A DNA stretch of 48,571 nt from Elusimicrobia bacterium UBA5214 (GTDB lineage: Bacteria > Elusimicrobiota > UBA5214). The stretch covers positions 1-48,571 of the forward strand of contig DHVG01000024.1 of assembly GCA_002412545.1 (NCBI GenBank). The letters are read 5' to 3'. Below, piece by piece: positions 38,631-46,501 of this stretch (the first letter of the stretch is position 1; the number at the start of each line of letters is the position of its first letter). The notes under the pieces were generated by a model that was not told the origin of the DNA, ran no database searches, and saw nothing but the letters and a program-made list of their open reading frames with translations. The position numbers were made by a program, and so were the translations under genes.

Positions 38631-41006
38631 TTAAGGATGTTGGAACTCTTGGGGGATACGACCTTCTTTTACTGATTCAAGAGCAAATTGATACATTTTT
38701 TTTGCCATTATATCTTTCGGCTCCAAATACAGAACTTTCTCAAATTTTTTAGCCGCGTCATTAAACTGTCCAAATCTAAGGTATAGCAGTCCAAGATTAT
38801 AATGCGCTTGAGCGAAATTTGGATTGTATTCTACTGCTTTCTTGTAATGTTCAGACGCTTCTTTGTATAATCCCTTCTTCGTATAAATATTTCCTAGATT
38901 AAAATATGCATCCCAATTCTTCGGCTCAATTTCCAACACTTTTTTGTAACACTCAATTGCTTGCGGGTACAATTCTTTTTCTTTGTAGACATCAGCAAGT
39001 TTCTTCCTTACCTCCAAAAGACCGGGTTTAACCTCTACTGATTTCTCCCATTGAATTATCGCCTGCTCCGGTTTGCCTTGTGAATGATAAATATTACCCA
39101 AATTAAGATATACCTTAAATATCTCAGGATAATTAGGGTCTATTTTTACTACCTGCAGATAATGAAAAATAGCCTGTTCGTAATGATTTCTACTCGCGTA
39201 AATTTCCGCAAGGTGATAATGCGTCTTAACATCCCCGGAGTTAATCTCTAAAGCTTTTTGATAATGAGTAATTGCTTTTTCCGATAAACCCCTCCACTGA
39301 TAGAAATATCCCCAAAGGAACTCAGTATCGTCTAATGTGTAATTTTGCATTTCGGCATGCGCGAGTTTCAGATATCGACGAAGAGAAGACTTGCCGAGAC
39401 TCAAGTTAATCCCCTTTTCAAACATAACTGTCGCCTCGTCAGTTCGTCCTTGTTTATCATAAAAAATTCCGAGGTCAAAATAGGCCATCCCCCATTTGGG
39501 ATCCATTTCAATACTCTTTTTTAACGCTTGGATTGCTTCTTCAGTCCTGCCAGCATCATCGTAAGTTATACTCAGATTGATATATGCTCTCGTGCTTTTT
39601 GGGCTACTCTTCACCGTTTTCTCCCAAAAAACTACCGGATTTCTCCAGTCAGCAATTCGTCTAACTGTCACTACTGAGTAAAACGCTAAAACGCTAAAGA
39701 CCGCCAAAGGGCCAAACAGTCGCAAATTTCGTTGAGAAGTTTTTTGCGTTATAGCGTTATCGCGTTTTAGCGTTTTGGCGAATAATAATGCTAAAAGTAT
39801 ACAAAAACCTACCGAAGGAAGATAAAGACGCTGTTCAGCAATTGGGCGACTATATAAAAAGTATATATTCACTACTGGTAAAAGGATAATAAAAATCAAA
39901 AAAAGGGCGAAAGAAACATCCTTCAACCGCTTAAACAACTTAGCCCCGATAGCGAGTAGAAGAATAATTACCCCCAGGGAAAGAAGAACTTCAACTTCAA
40001 AAAGTGATTTAGGAATGTTTAAGAGACGTTCCGCACAGAGATAAACCGGAAAAAAAATTAACTGAAGATAGTACCCAATACTCTTTATCACTGAGAGAAT
40101 ATGCGAATATAAGCCTAAGACCGGAGGGCGAAATCCTTCACCTGCGGATGAAACAATTGCTATTATCTTGAACCGGAAAAATACATATAGGATTCCAACT
40201 ATCCAGAAAGGTAAAGTTTTAAGAATAATTCTCTTCCCTTTTCCCAATAAAGAAAGATTATTGGGAAGGAGAAAAAAGAAAACATAAAACACCAAGACCG
40301 CCGGCAAAGTTATCGCTGTCTCCTTAGACAATAGAGCAAGAACAAAACAGACGAGAGAAAGTGTATAGTAGATAGTGGATAGTGGATAGTATTTTGATTG
40401 CTGATGGTTAGAGGCTGGGGGCTGAGGGCTGAGGGCTAATAGCTGACTCTTAATGAAGAGGATTAAAGAAGAAAGAAAGAAAAAAGTGCAGAAAAGTTCG
40501 GAACGGTTTTTTATCCAGCAGACTGCTTCGGTGTGAATAGGATGAGTAGCAAAAAGTAAGGCACTCAGTAAGGGAATAAGCGGGCAAGCGGGTAAGCGGT
40601 TAAGTGGTGAAGTGTTAGAGGCTAAAGGCTGATGGCTGATGGCTAATGGCTGATAAAGAAGCAAACGGACAAAGAAATAAACAAGGAGGACATTGAAGAT
40701 ATGGAAGAGGAGGTTGGTGAGATGATAGCCGTAAGGATTATATTCCCAGAAAAAGTAATCTATAGCAAAAGAGGTGGTTCGTAGAGGGCGAAAGTTTGCC
40801 CCGGGAAAAGGTGATTCATCCTTCCAATAGCTAAGTCCGAAAAAATGCGGTATATTTTTAAGAGAATGAACCTGACTATCCTTGAGAATAAGGTCGCCAT
40901 CATCCCAAAGAAAAGGACCGCTTAAACTGCCCTGGTAAACAGCATAGGTAACAAGAACTAAGAGAATTATACTCAACCAACGTAACCGACCAACATCTTT
41001 GTCCAT
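38631..41006 (-). CDS. TMTC-like polytopic membrane protein with about nine TPR repeats
   Basis: 791 residues. The N-terminal loop FLWDDGDLILKDSQVH, then FRPLRTTSFAIDYFFW and YGYHLTNLLFH are the hallmarks of the TMTC/DUF1736 group, with Asp residues as likely catalytic or metal ligands. TPRs run from about residue 475 to 780. Two low-complexity inserts (about residues 118-140 and 190-215: PLAISHQPLASN and LLALSPQPPASN) are encoded by GGCTGAT-type heptanucleotide repeats at about 40597-40660 and 40362-40446. It probably acts with the Dpm1-like enzyme next to it in protein O-glycosylation. Confidence 0.75.
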   Translation of the reverse strand: MDKDVGRLRWLSIILLVLVTYAVYQGSLSGPFLWDDGDLILKDSQVHSLKNIPHFFGLSYWKDESPFPGANFRPLRTTSFAIDYFFWEYNPYGYHLTNLLFHIFNVLLVYFFVRLLLYQPLAISHQPLASNTSPLNRLPACPLIPLLSALLFATHPIHTEAVCWIKNRSELFCTFFFLSSLILFIKSQLLALSPQPPASNHQQSKYYPLSTIYYTLSLVCFVLALLSKETAITLPAVLVFYVFFFLLPNNLSLLGKGKRIILKTLPFWIVGILYVFFRFKIIAIVSSAGEGFRPPVLGLYSHILSVIKSIGYYLQLIFFPVYLCAERLLNIPKSLFEVEVLLSLGVIILLLAIGAKLFKRLKDVSFALFLIFIILLPVVNIYFLYSRPIAEQRLYLPSVGFCILLALLFAKTLKRDNAITQKTSQRNLRLFGPLAVFSVLAFYSVVTVRRIADWRNPVVFWEKTVKSSPKSTRAYINLSITYDDAGRTEEAIQALKKSIEMDPKWGMAYFDLGIFYDKQGRTDEATVMFEKGINLSLGKSSLRRYLKLAHAEMQNYTLDDTEFLWGYFYQWRGLSEKAITHYQKALEINSGDVKTHYHLAEIYASRNHYEQAIFHYLQVVKIDPNYPEIFKVYLNLGNIYHSQGKPEQAIIQWEKSVEVKPGLLEVRKKLADVYKEKELYPQAIECYKKVLEIEPKNWDAYFNLGNIYTKKGLYKEASEHYKKAVEYNPNFAQAHYNLGLLYLRFGQFNDAAKKFEKVLYLEPKDIMAKKMYQFALESVKEGRIPQEFQHP

Positions 41007-41132
41007 TATCTGAAGCCATCTTCATTTGAAAAACTCATTCATCTACTAAAGCGTAAAATTCAAAATTACAACTCAAAACTTAGAACTTTTTTCCTTTCTT
41101 TTTTCACAAAAGTATTCTATTTCCCTTTTTCT

Positions 41133-41225
41133 TTATTTTGATTTTCTTTCCCGCAAACGGAAATAAAGAACAATAAAGAAAAAGAATACCACCATCCCTC
41201 CGATTAAAAGAAGTGCTTGTTCCAT
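41133..41225 (-). CDS. 30-residue single-span membrane peptide
   Basis: The frame reads MEQALLLIGGMVVFFFFIVL and then a basic tail ending RERKSK: one membrane helix followed by positive charges. It starts one base after the stop of the 65-residue gene, so it is probably translationally coupled. The size and form recall small subunits or tethers such as CcmD- or CcoQ-like proteins, but no family can be claimed. Confidence 0.6.
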   Translation of the reverse strand: MEQALLLIGGMVVFFFFIVLYFRLRERKSK

Positions 41226-41226
41226 T

Positions 41227-41424
41227 TTAGTCTTCACCCCCGGCATACAACCATATACCAAGAAGATAAAAAAGAATACAAAATACAAGACCGATTACGA
41301 CTATACTCCATCTTATTGTTTTTTCAGTTAAGAATGAACCAAAAACCAAAGCAGCTAATGCTAAATTCCCGGCGTCAAAAAACTTTTCAGAAAGAATTCT
41401 TCGTAAATCATTTATCTTTTTCAT
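41227..41424 (-). CDS. 65-residue two-span membrane protein
   Basis: A charged amphipathic N-terminus (MKKINDLRRILSEKFFDAGN) precedes two hydrophobic helices (LALAALVFGSFLT and IVVIGLVFCILFYLLGIWLY). It ends AGGED. The family is not recognised. The upstream stretch carries GGTAGGGTGG word repeats that may also serve as a ribosome-binding site. Together with the next 30-residue gene it forms a tiny membrane-protein pair. Confidence 0.68.
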   Translation of the reverse strand: MKKINDLRRILSEKFFDAGNLALAALVFGSFLTEKTIRWSIVVIGLVFCILFYLLGIWLYAGGED

Positions 41425-41521
41425 TTTATCAAGTCACCACCCTACCACCCTAACTCACCTTAATTACCTCAGTCCCATTAAAGTTTTCTATCTGCGTAAT
41501 CTGCGGGGCAAAGTTTTTTTA

Positions 41522-42928
41522 TCAGCGAAAATCTGCGCTCTCAACTTTCCACCATAACTCTCGTCCAATCCTTGCACCGTAGCAGACGAATTTACCATCC
41601 CCGCTAAGGCGGGGTTCCCAAACTTCATCACAGACCTGACCTTCGTCCATCACTGCACCTGTTGCCGAGTCAGCAATTACAATAAATCGTTTTCCTTCTT
41701 TTCTTGCCCGATAAATAACCTTTGCACCATCCGGACTGAAGATTGGTGTAACTACCATATCATATACGGGTCCCTCGTGGTGAGGAACCGAACCATCCCA
41801 CTCACTACTCACCACGCACCACTTACCATCTTTCATTGCCGGATAGGCAATCTTTGAACTGTCAGGACTGAAAACCGGTCTTTCTATCCGCTCATAACTC
41901 TTACCCTCACGCTCGGGAAGTGAACCGTCCAACGCACTACTGACTATACACCATTTACCGTCTTTAAATACCGGATAGCTGACTACCAAACTATTAGGAC
42001 TCAAGACCGGTTGACCAACCGAATCATAGGGACCGTTTTCTTTTACCCGGGATGGGGAATCCCAATCACTAACCACGAGGAAGTTTTTTCCTTCTTTCCC
42101 TGCCCGATAGACAACACGCTGACCATCGGGACTTATCGCATCTGAACTAACCTGGTCATAAGACGGTCCTTCCTTTTCTTTATCCGAAGCAAGGTCACTC
42201 ATAACCAGGGAAACCTTTCCCTTGGCTTCAAAAGCGAATTTCCCGTGTTTTTCTTTCTTTATCGGATAAATGAACCGCAAACCATTTACACCCAGATTAG
42301 TTCTAATCGCTCCTACCCAAGCATAAGTTCTCTCTTTTTTTACCTCAAGCGTACGTGCATCAGCAGCAAAAATGGTTCGTTCTCTTTTTTCCTGGTCCTC
42401 AAGGATATAGAAAATTATACGACTATCTGGACTAAAAAACGGCAAGTCACCAGAATAATCATAGCGCGGGGTTTCTTTTTCACCGGCTGGCGAATTGACC
42501 AGAATGAAATATTTTCCCCCTTCTCCTATTTCACAAAGAATTACACTGCCGTCCGGGCTAAATCCACTTGGAGAAACATCATCATAAGGTTTGCTTTCTT
42601 GACCATTAAATACCAAATATTCTTTTTCTCCTCTCTTCGCTTGATAAGCGACCCTTTGACCATCAGGACTTATTAGCAAAGACATCTCTTTTACCACCTT
42701 ATCGTAAAGTTCGCCCGCCTGATTACCAACTACGACAAACTCTTTACCTTCTTTGCGGACTTTATAGGCAACCTTTCGTCCGTTCGCACTGAAAGCAATT
42801 TTACTCACCTCTTGATAGTCATCCGGAATAGTGGCTAATTTGGTCTCGGTTAGGTTAAGTTGAGAGTAGAGAGTAGAGGGTAGAGAGTAGAGAGTGAAAA
42901 CAAAAAGAAAAAGGAAAAACTTTTTCAT
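41522..42928 (-). CDS. Secreted PD40/TolB-like beta-propeller protein
   Basis: 468 residues. A signal peptide (MKKFFLFLFVFTLYSLPSTLYS) is followed by eight or nine repeats of the kind FSPDGxxVxYxxxKxGKxFVVV...GPxYDxV, about 48 residues apart, which form PD40/WD40-like blades. It probably binds proteins or glycans in the periplasm. The signal-peptide core is encoded by five GAGAGTA-type heptanucleotides (42862-42896). No operon partner is clear. Confidence 0.8.
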   Translation of the reverse strand: MKKFFLFLFVFTLYSLPSTLYSQLNLTETKLATIPDDYQEVSKIAFSANGRKVAYKVRKEGKEFVVVGNQAGELYDKVVKEMSLLISPDGQRVAYQAKRGEKEYLVFNGQESKPYDDVSPSGFSPDGSVILCEIGEGGKYFILVNSPAGEKETPRYDYSGDLPFFSPDSRIIFYILEDQEKRERTIFAADARTLEVKKERTYAWVGAIRTNLGVNGLRFIYPIKKEKHGKFAFEAKGKVSLVMSDLASDKEKEGPSYDQVSSDAISPDGQRVVYRAGKEGKNFLVVSDWDSPSRVKENGPYDSVGQPVLSPNSLVVSYPVFKDGKWCIVSSALDGSLPEREGKSYERIERPVFSPDSSKIAYPAMKDGKWCVVSSEWDGSVPHHEGPVYDMVVTPIFSPDGAKVIYRARKEGKRFIVIADSATGAVMDEGQVCDEVWEPRLSGDGKFVCYGARIGRELWWKVESADFR

Positions 42929-43021
42929 CTTTCTATACCTCGCATAAAGTTAACAAAGTTCAAAATATAATTTAATTTGCCCAATTCTTCAACTTAATCA
43001 CCTAACACTTGGTCGCCCTTC

Positions 43022-43052
43022 ACCCCGTGAGATACCGTTAAGCAATTTTATC
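43022..43052. repeat. Palindrome family X, copy 3 (right arm lost)
   Basis: It matches X copy 1 at 27 of 31 bases by eye, including the loop, but stops at TTTATC before the second arm. It lies 4 bases past the toxin stop. Confidence 0.8.
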
Positions 43053-43056
43053 AAAA

Positions 43057-43350
43057 TCAAAAAACATCCCCTAACTGTTTAGCGCCGTGACAAATAGCAA
43101 CAATTTCAATAACCTCTTCTTTGATTCTATAGACAATTCTATAATTCTGATAAATTTTTTCGCGTAAATTTTCATTTTTATATTCAGGCACAATCCTCCC
43201 ACCGAGAGGAAATTGAGGAATAGTTTTGATAATAGAGTTTATTTTCTTAGCGAAGAGACCGGCATAATGTTCAGAGTCTTTAGCAATGTAGTTACAGATT
43301 TCTTCAAAATTAGAGGCAGCTCGCGGTGACCATCTTATCGGTTTAGCCAT
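43057..43350 (-). CDS. ParE/RelE-superfamily toxin
   Basis: 97 residues. IRWSPRAASNFEEICNYIAKDS is the usual helix pair and LREKIYQNYRIVYRIKEEVIEIVAICHGAKQL the beta-sheet core. RelE-type toxins cleave mRNA at the ribosome and ParE-type ones inhibit gyrase; this one fits the ParE side better by sequence feel, which is a weak call. The gene overlaps the antitoxin by 16 bases, as is normal for the class. Confidence 0.88.
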   Translation of the reverse strand: MAKPIRWSPRAASNFEEICNYIAKDSEHYAGLFAKKINSIIKTIPQFPLGGRIVPEYKNENLREKIYQNYRIVYRIKEEVIEIVAICHGAKQLGDVF

Positions 43351-43523
43351 TTAGACATTCGTTTTTCTACTTCCTCGTGAGGTATTCCTTTACCTTCATC
43401 CAATTCTTCCAACCCAACATCAACCTGTAATCTAAAATACAACTCCGCCATAATGTCGTCCACACTGACTTCATCTGGAAGTTCTTTAATCATTTTGATA
43501 ACTTCTTCCTTTACGCTCGGCAT
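43335..43523 (-). CDS. Antitoxin of the ParE/RelE-type pair (addiction-module component)
   Basis: 62 residues from the ATG at 43523, supported by GGGAG 7 bases upstream; the longer TTG frame is unlikely. The sequence MPSVKEEVIKMIKELPDEVS, then DIMAELYFRLQVDVGLEELDEGKGI and HEEVEKRMSKWL is typical of small acidic antitoxins that wrap around their toxin with a C-terminal helix. It probably also represses the pair. Confidence 0.85.
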   Translation of the reverse strand: MPSVKEEVIKMIKELPDEVSVDDIMAELYFRLQVDVGLEELDEGKGIPHEEVEKRMSKWLNR

Positions 43524-43580
43524 ATTTACACTCCCTTGCAAAACTTTCAAGCATAAATTTTGAATTTACTAATCACCTTC

Positions 43581-43623
43581 ACCCCGTGAGATGAAGTAAA
43601 GCATCAGGGTTATCTCACGGGGT
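43581..43623. repeat. Palindrome family X, copy 4
   Basis: ACCCCGTGAGAT (43581-43592) pairs perfectly with 43612-43623. It lies between the antitoxin and the cytochrome stop at 43628. With copy 3 it brackets the toxin/antitoxin pair. Confidence 0.88.
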
Positions 43624-43627
43624 AAAC

Positions 43628-46057
43628 TTAGTAGTCACCACCGGGTGTATAAGTAACAGCGGTCTGCCGCCCACAGTGAGCTTGCGTATTTCCTGAGCAA
43701 TATCCGCCACCTTCACCTGCCGACTCGCCGGGCCAACTTTTCGGTCGCCACCCTTCAAGTTGGTCACCTATGTCACGAAAGAAAGCAAAGGGTGGTGCCT
43801 GGGTCGCAGCACCTCCGATAACAGCCCATTTAGCGGTAGTAACTCCTCCATTATTACCGTGGATATCTTCCGCCGCGCGCGGACGCGACGGTTGGCTTGT
43901 ATAAGCGCTACTGTGACAACTTATACAAGTCCATGCCGTGCTAATCCCGGAACCAGCTGGGGCATGTCGTGTCGCTCCCGTATAAGGATGGACAGCATCG
44001 GTAATACTCCCATCAAAAGCGGTAAGACCGATTGGTGCTGCTGAACCCCAGTAAACTGAACTGTTATGACATACAACACAAAGTGGTGTTGCTTGCGCAC
44101 CAGTCCGGCTGTATGCCGCACGCAAGGTCGTCGCACCACCGTGGGCAGTCACTGTACCACTGGAAAGCACGCTCGGGCTCGCCCGGTTATGACAATCCCA
44201 GCAGGAAATCAGGAAACCATATTCTAATGGTGCCCCCACTGTTTTTGCAATTCCGTTCCAGGGAGAAAGCATTGAACCGCTGTCGCAGTAATCATTATTC
44301 TGTCTACCTCTTACCGGATGATAGGTAATATTTTTATTTTCGGTAGAAAGTTGGACACTTACATCAAGCACACGGGTAGCCGTCCAGGTGGTATAAATGA
44401 TATTACTATTAAAAGGTTTAAGCGCTGAACCACCGGGTACCCAGGTGGAGATACAACCATCATAATCGTGACATTTGAGACAGAGATTATTCTGCACTGA
44501 AATCGTCCAGGGTTCTAAATCTTTTTTGGTAGTATCCCGCCTGAACTGAACAAATTCGAAACCGCTAGCGGTGACTTTGTATAAGTAGCCAGTATGTGCA
44601 TTGGTATTATTCTGATAGGCTTTAGCCGTGGCTGACCAACTGCTTAATTTAATCATTGTGTTTTGAGTGGTGGAATCCGGGTCGCGCAAATTGATGAACC
44701 CAGCAAAAGTACCGACCGGAGTAGCCGTGGTGCCTGGGCTCAACTCCTTATGCCAGGAAGTAGTTTTACCATCACTGGCATTACCTTCCAGATGACAAAC
44801 GGCGCAGTCGTTATTCTTTACCGAACCGGTACTGCGTTTATGACTCCAAGTTAGGAGAAATTCCGGTTTAATTGGTCGGCGTGGTCCTTTATACCCATCA
44901 TGACAGCCAATACATTCACCGGAACCTTCAAAGGCAGCTGCGTGTGTATGACAGGTATCGCAAGCATCAGTCGCGTAATGGGTGGAGTCCCCTCCAGTAG
45001 TTCTAAAGACAGTGGTAACCGTATGGCAGGTCTCACAGATTGCATTCCCAGCACTGGCGGTGCGGTCACCCCAATTATCAGCAACCGTATCATTGCTAAA
45101 AGTTACTGCCTCGGTGGCTCCACCGGTTGGTGCACCATAAGTATCACTTCCCGTATTGTGGACTTTATTATGAATCATAAAGATATTTCCGGTCGTAGTT
45201 CCATCACCATGCGGGTCATGGCAATCAATACACTTGGGTTGGAATACCCATGCCCCGGCATGGTTAGGAGAATTAAATAAAGACTCAATATGATTTTCAA
45301 GACTTTGAGAATGGCATCCGGTATAACTACAGAGTCCATCTAAATTAGAAGCATAATCGGTTACTATCCGATAAGGGTTCCCCGCAGCAGTAGTTGGGGT
45401 ATGCTGGGCACCTGAAGCATGGCAGCCACCGACAGGAGTAGATTGTCCAGTGGAATAGCAGGATAGAGATGCTCCCGAGTTACCTCCCCCGCTTCCGATA
45501 GAGTCAGCATCATAAGTCCCGGTATTCCCGTGACCGGTATCATTGTGCTGAGCCATATCCACTTCGTTGGCAGTGCTATCAGATTTACCTCCCAGGACAC
45601 CAGCGTTCTCGTTTACCGTAGCACCATTAGCATCGTGACAGTCAGCACAAGTAAGTGAACCACCCCAATAGGCTTCCGCATGACAGTTAGGTGTACAACT
45701 ACTTCCTTGTATATCATATTTATAAGTACTGGCAGGAACTGAAGCACCACCCACCTGGTAAGTACCGTTAACATGGTTAGTAGCAAAACTAATTGTATAA
45801 GGACCAGTGGTTACTTCAATGTGACATTTTTCACAGGAATATCCGTTATGTGCAACATGACTATTCCCTTTATTTGGTAGTATACTTGCATAACTCGGTG
45901 GATACCCGTGACAGGAATTACAGGATAAAGCAGCGTAGGCAGTTGATATTTGATAGTTGATAGTTGATAGTGAGAGCAAAACCAGGATAACGATTAAGAC
46001 CGAAAAAAATTTTGGTTTTCCGCCACACTGGTTGGTAAATTTCATTTCATTACGCAT
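43628..46057 (-). CDS. Giant secreted multiheme cytochrome (12 CXXCH plus non-standard sites)
   Basis: 809 residues; GAGGT lies 7-8 bases before the ATG. A long signal peptide (hydrophobic VLIVILVLLSL, ending TAYAA) precedes CNSCH, CEKCH, CADCH, CIDCH, CETCH, CDTCH, CIGCH, CAVCH, CLKCH, CWDCH, CVVCH and CISCH, twelve standard heme sites. Others have a longer spacing: CTPNCH (CX3CH), CSYTGCH (CX4CH) and CYSTGQSTPVGGCH (CX11CH). The CX4CH/CXXCH mix matches the Geobacter-type CxxxxCH...CXXCH family. Glycine/threonine-rich spacers separate the clusters. An extracellular or surface role is likely. Its signal core carries GATAGTT heptanucleotides (45945-45972). Confidence 0.9.
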   Translation of the reverse strand: MRNEMKFTNQCGGKPKFFSVLIVILVLLSLSTINYQISTAYAALSCNSCHGYPPSYASILPNKGNSHVAHNGYSCEKCHIEVTTGPYTISFATNHVNGTYQVGGASVPASTYKYDIQGSSCTPNCHAEAYWGGSLTCADCHDANGATVNENAGVLGGKSDSTANEVDMAQHNDTGHGNTGTYDADSIGSGGGNSGASLSCYSTGQSTPVGGCHASGAQHTPTTAAGNPYRIVTDYASNLDGLCSYTGCHSQSLENHIESLFNSPNHAGAWVFQPKCIDCHDPHGDGTTTGNIFMIHNKVHNTGSDTYGAPTGGATEAVTFSNDTVADNWGDRTASAGNAICETCHTVTTVFRTTGGDSTHYATDACDTCHTHAAAFEGSGECIGCHDGYKGPRRPIKPEFLLTWSHKRSTGSVKNNDCAVCHLEGNASDGKTTSWHKELSPGTTATPVGTFAGFINLRDPDSTTQNTMIKLSSWSATAKAYQNNTNAHTGYLYKVTASGFEFVQFRRDTTKKDLEPWTISVQNNLCLKCHDYDGCISTWVPGGSALKPFNSNIIYTTWTATRVLDVSVQLSTENKNITYHPVRGRQNNDYCDSGSMLSPWNGIAKTVGAPLEYGFLISCWDCHNRASPSVLSSGTVTAHGGATTLRAAYSRTGAQATPLCVVCHNSSVYWGSAAPIGLTAFDGSITDAVHPYTGATRHAPAGSGISTAWTCISCHSSAYTSQPSRPRAAEDIHGNNGGVTTAKWAVIGGAATQAPPFAFFRDIGDQLEGWRPKSWPGESAGEGGGYCSGNTQAHCGRQTAVTYTPGGDY

Positions 46058-46091
46058 TTTTTTTACCTCACTTCCCAGAAGGTGATTAACA

Positions 46092-46451
46092 TCAATAATG
46101 ATGAACTTTAGTAAGTGGAACCAACTTCCGATTTATTGGGTCAACGGTTAGTCCACAAGATTCAAGAGTAATCAGTCCGAGAACAGTTGCATCACCTTTT
46201 TTAGCAAAAATTACCCGGTTTGGGCAGACCTTACCTTCAACTTCAATAAAAACATTACCCAGATATCTTTCTTCCACTATACCGTTAGCAAATTCAATAT
46301 TGACTTTGTCAACTTTTTTAACTCCAAGCGAATCTAATATCTCCGTCGGAAGAGAGGTATAGGTTGCCCCGGTATCTACCAGTGCTTCCAATTCAACTTT
46401 TTTTTCATTAGTTAAACTTGCTACTTTAATTTTAGCAATTGTCTCACCCAT
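46092..46451 (-). CDS. Retropepsin-like (clan AA) aspartic protease
   Basis: 119 residues. The catalytic LVDTGATYTSLP motif and the later ATVLGLITLESCGL segment are those of the small retropepsin-like bacterial proteases, which work as dimers. No signal peptide is present, so it is cytoplasmic. It has its own promoter (46466-46494) with a leader of only about 8 bases, and no ribosome-binding site. It lies between two giant cytochrome genes, so a role in handling them is possible but unproven. Confidence 0.86.
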   Translation of the reverse strand: MGETIAKIKVASLTNEKKVELEALVDTGATYTSLPTEILDSLGVKKVDKVNIEFANGIVEERYLGNVFIEVEGKVCPNRVIFAKKGDATVLGLITLESCGLTVDPINRKLVPLTKVHHY

Positions 46452-46465
46452 TTTTTGCAGATGTA

Positions 46466-46494
46466 ATTATATAAAAATTTTTCTTTGAAATCAA
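46466..46494 (-). promoter_or_regulatory. Sigma70-type promoter for the aspartic protease
   Basis: On the minus strand TTGATT (46489-46494), a 17-base spacer and a perfect TATAAT (46466-46471). Transcription should start near 46459, 8 bases before the ATG at 46451, so the mRNA is almost leaderless. Confidence 0.7.
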
Positions 46495-46501
46495 CCCCAA
46501 A

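Noticed and set aside
42245..42676. Plus-strand ORF of 143 residues opposite the PD40 propeller
   Set aside because: The PD40 frame has clear repeats and a signal peptide; the opposite frame has none.
44900..45280. Plus-strand ORF of 126 residues opposite the giant cytochrome
   Set aside because: The minus frame carries the heme motifs; this one is a shadow.
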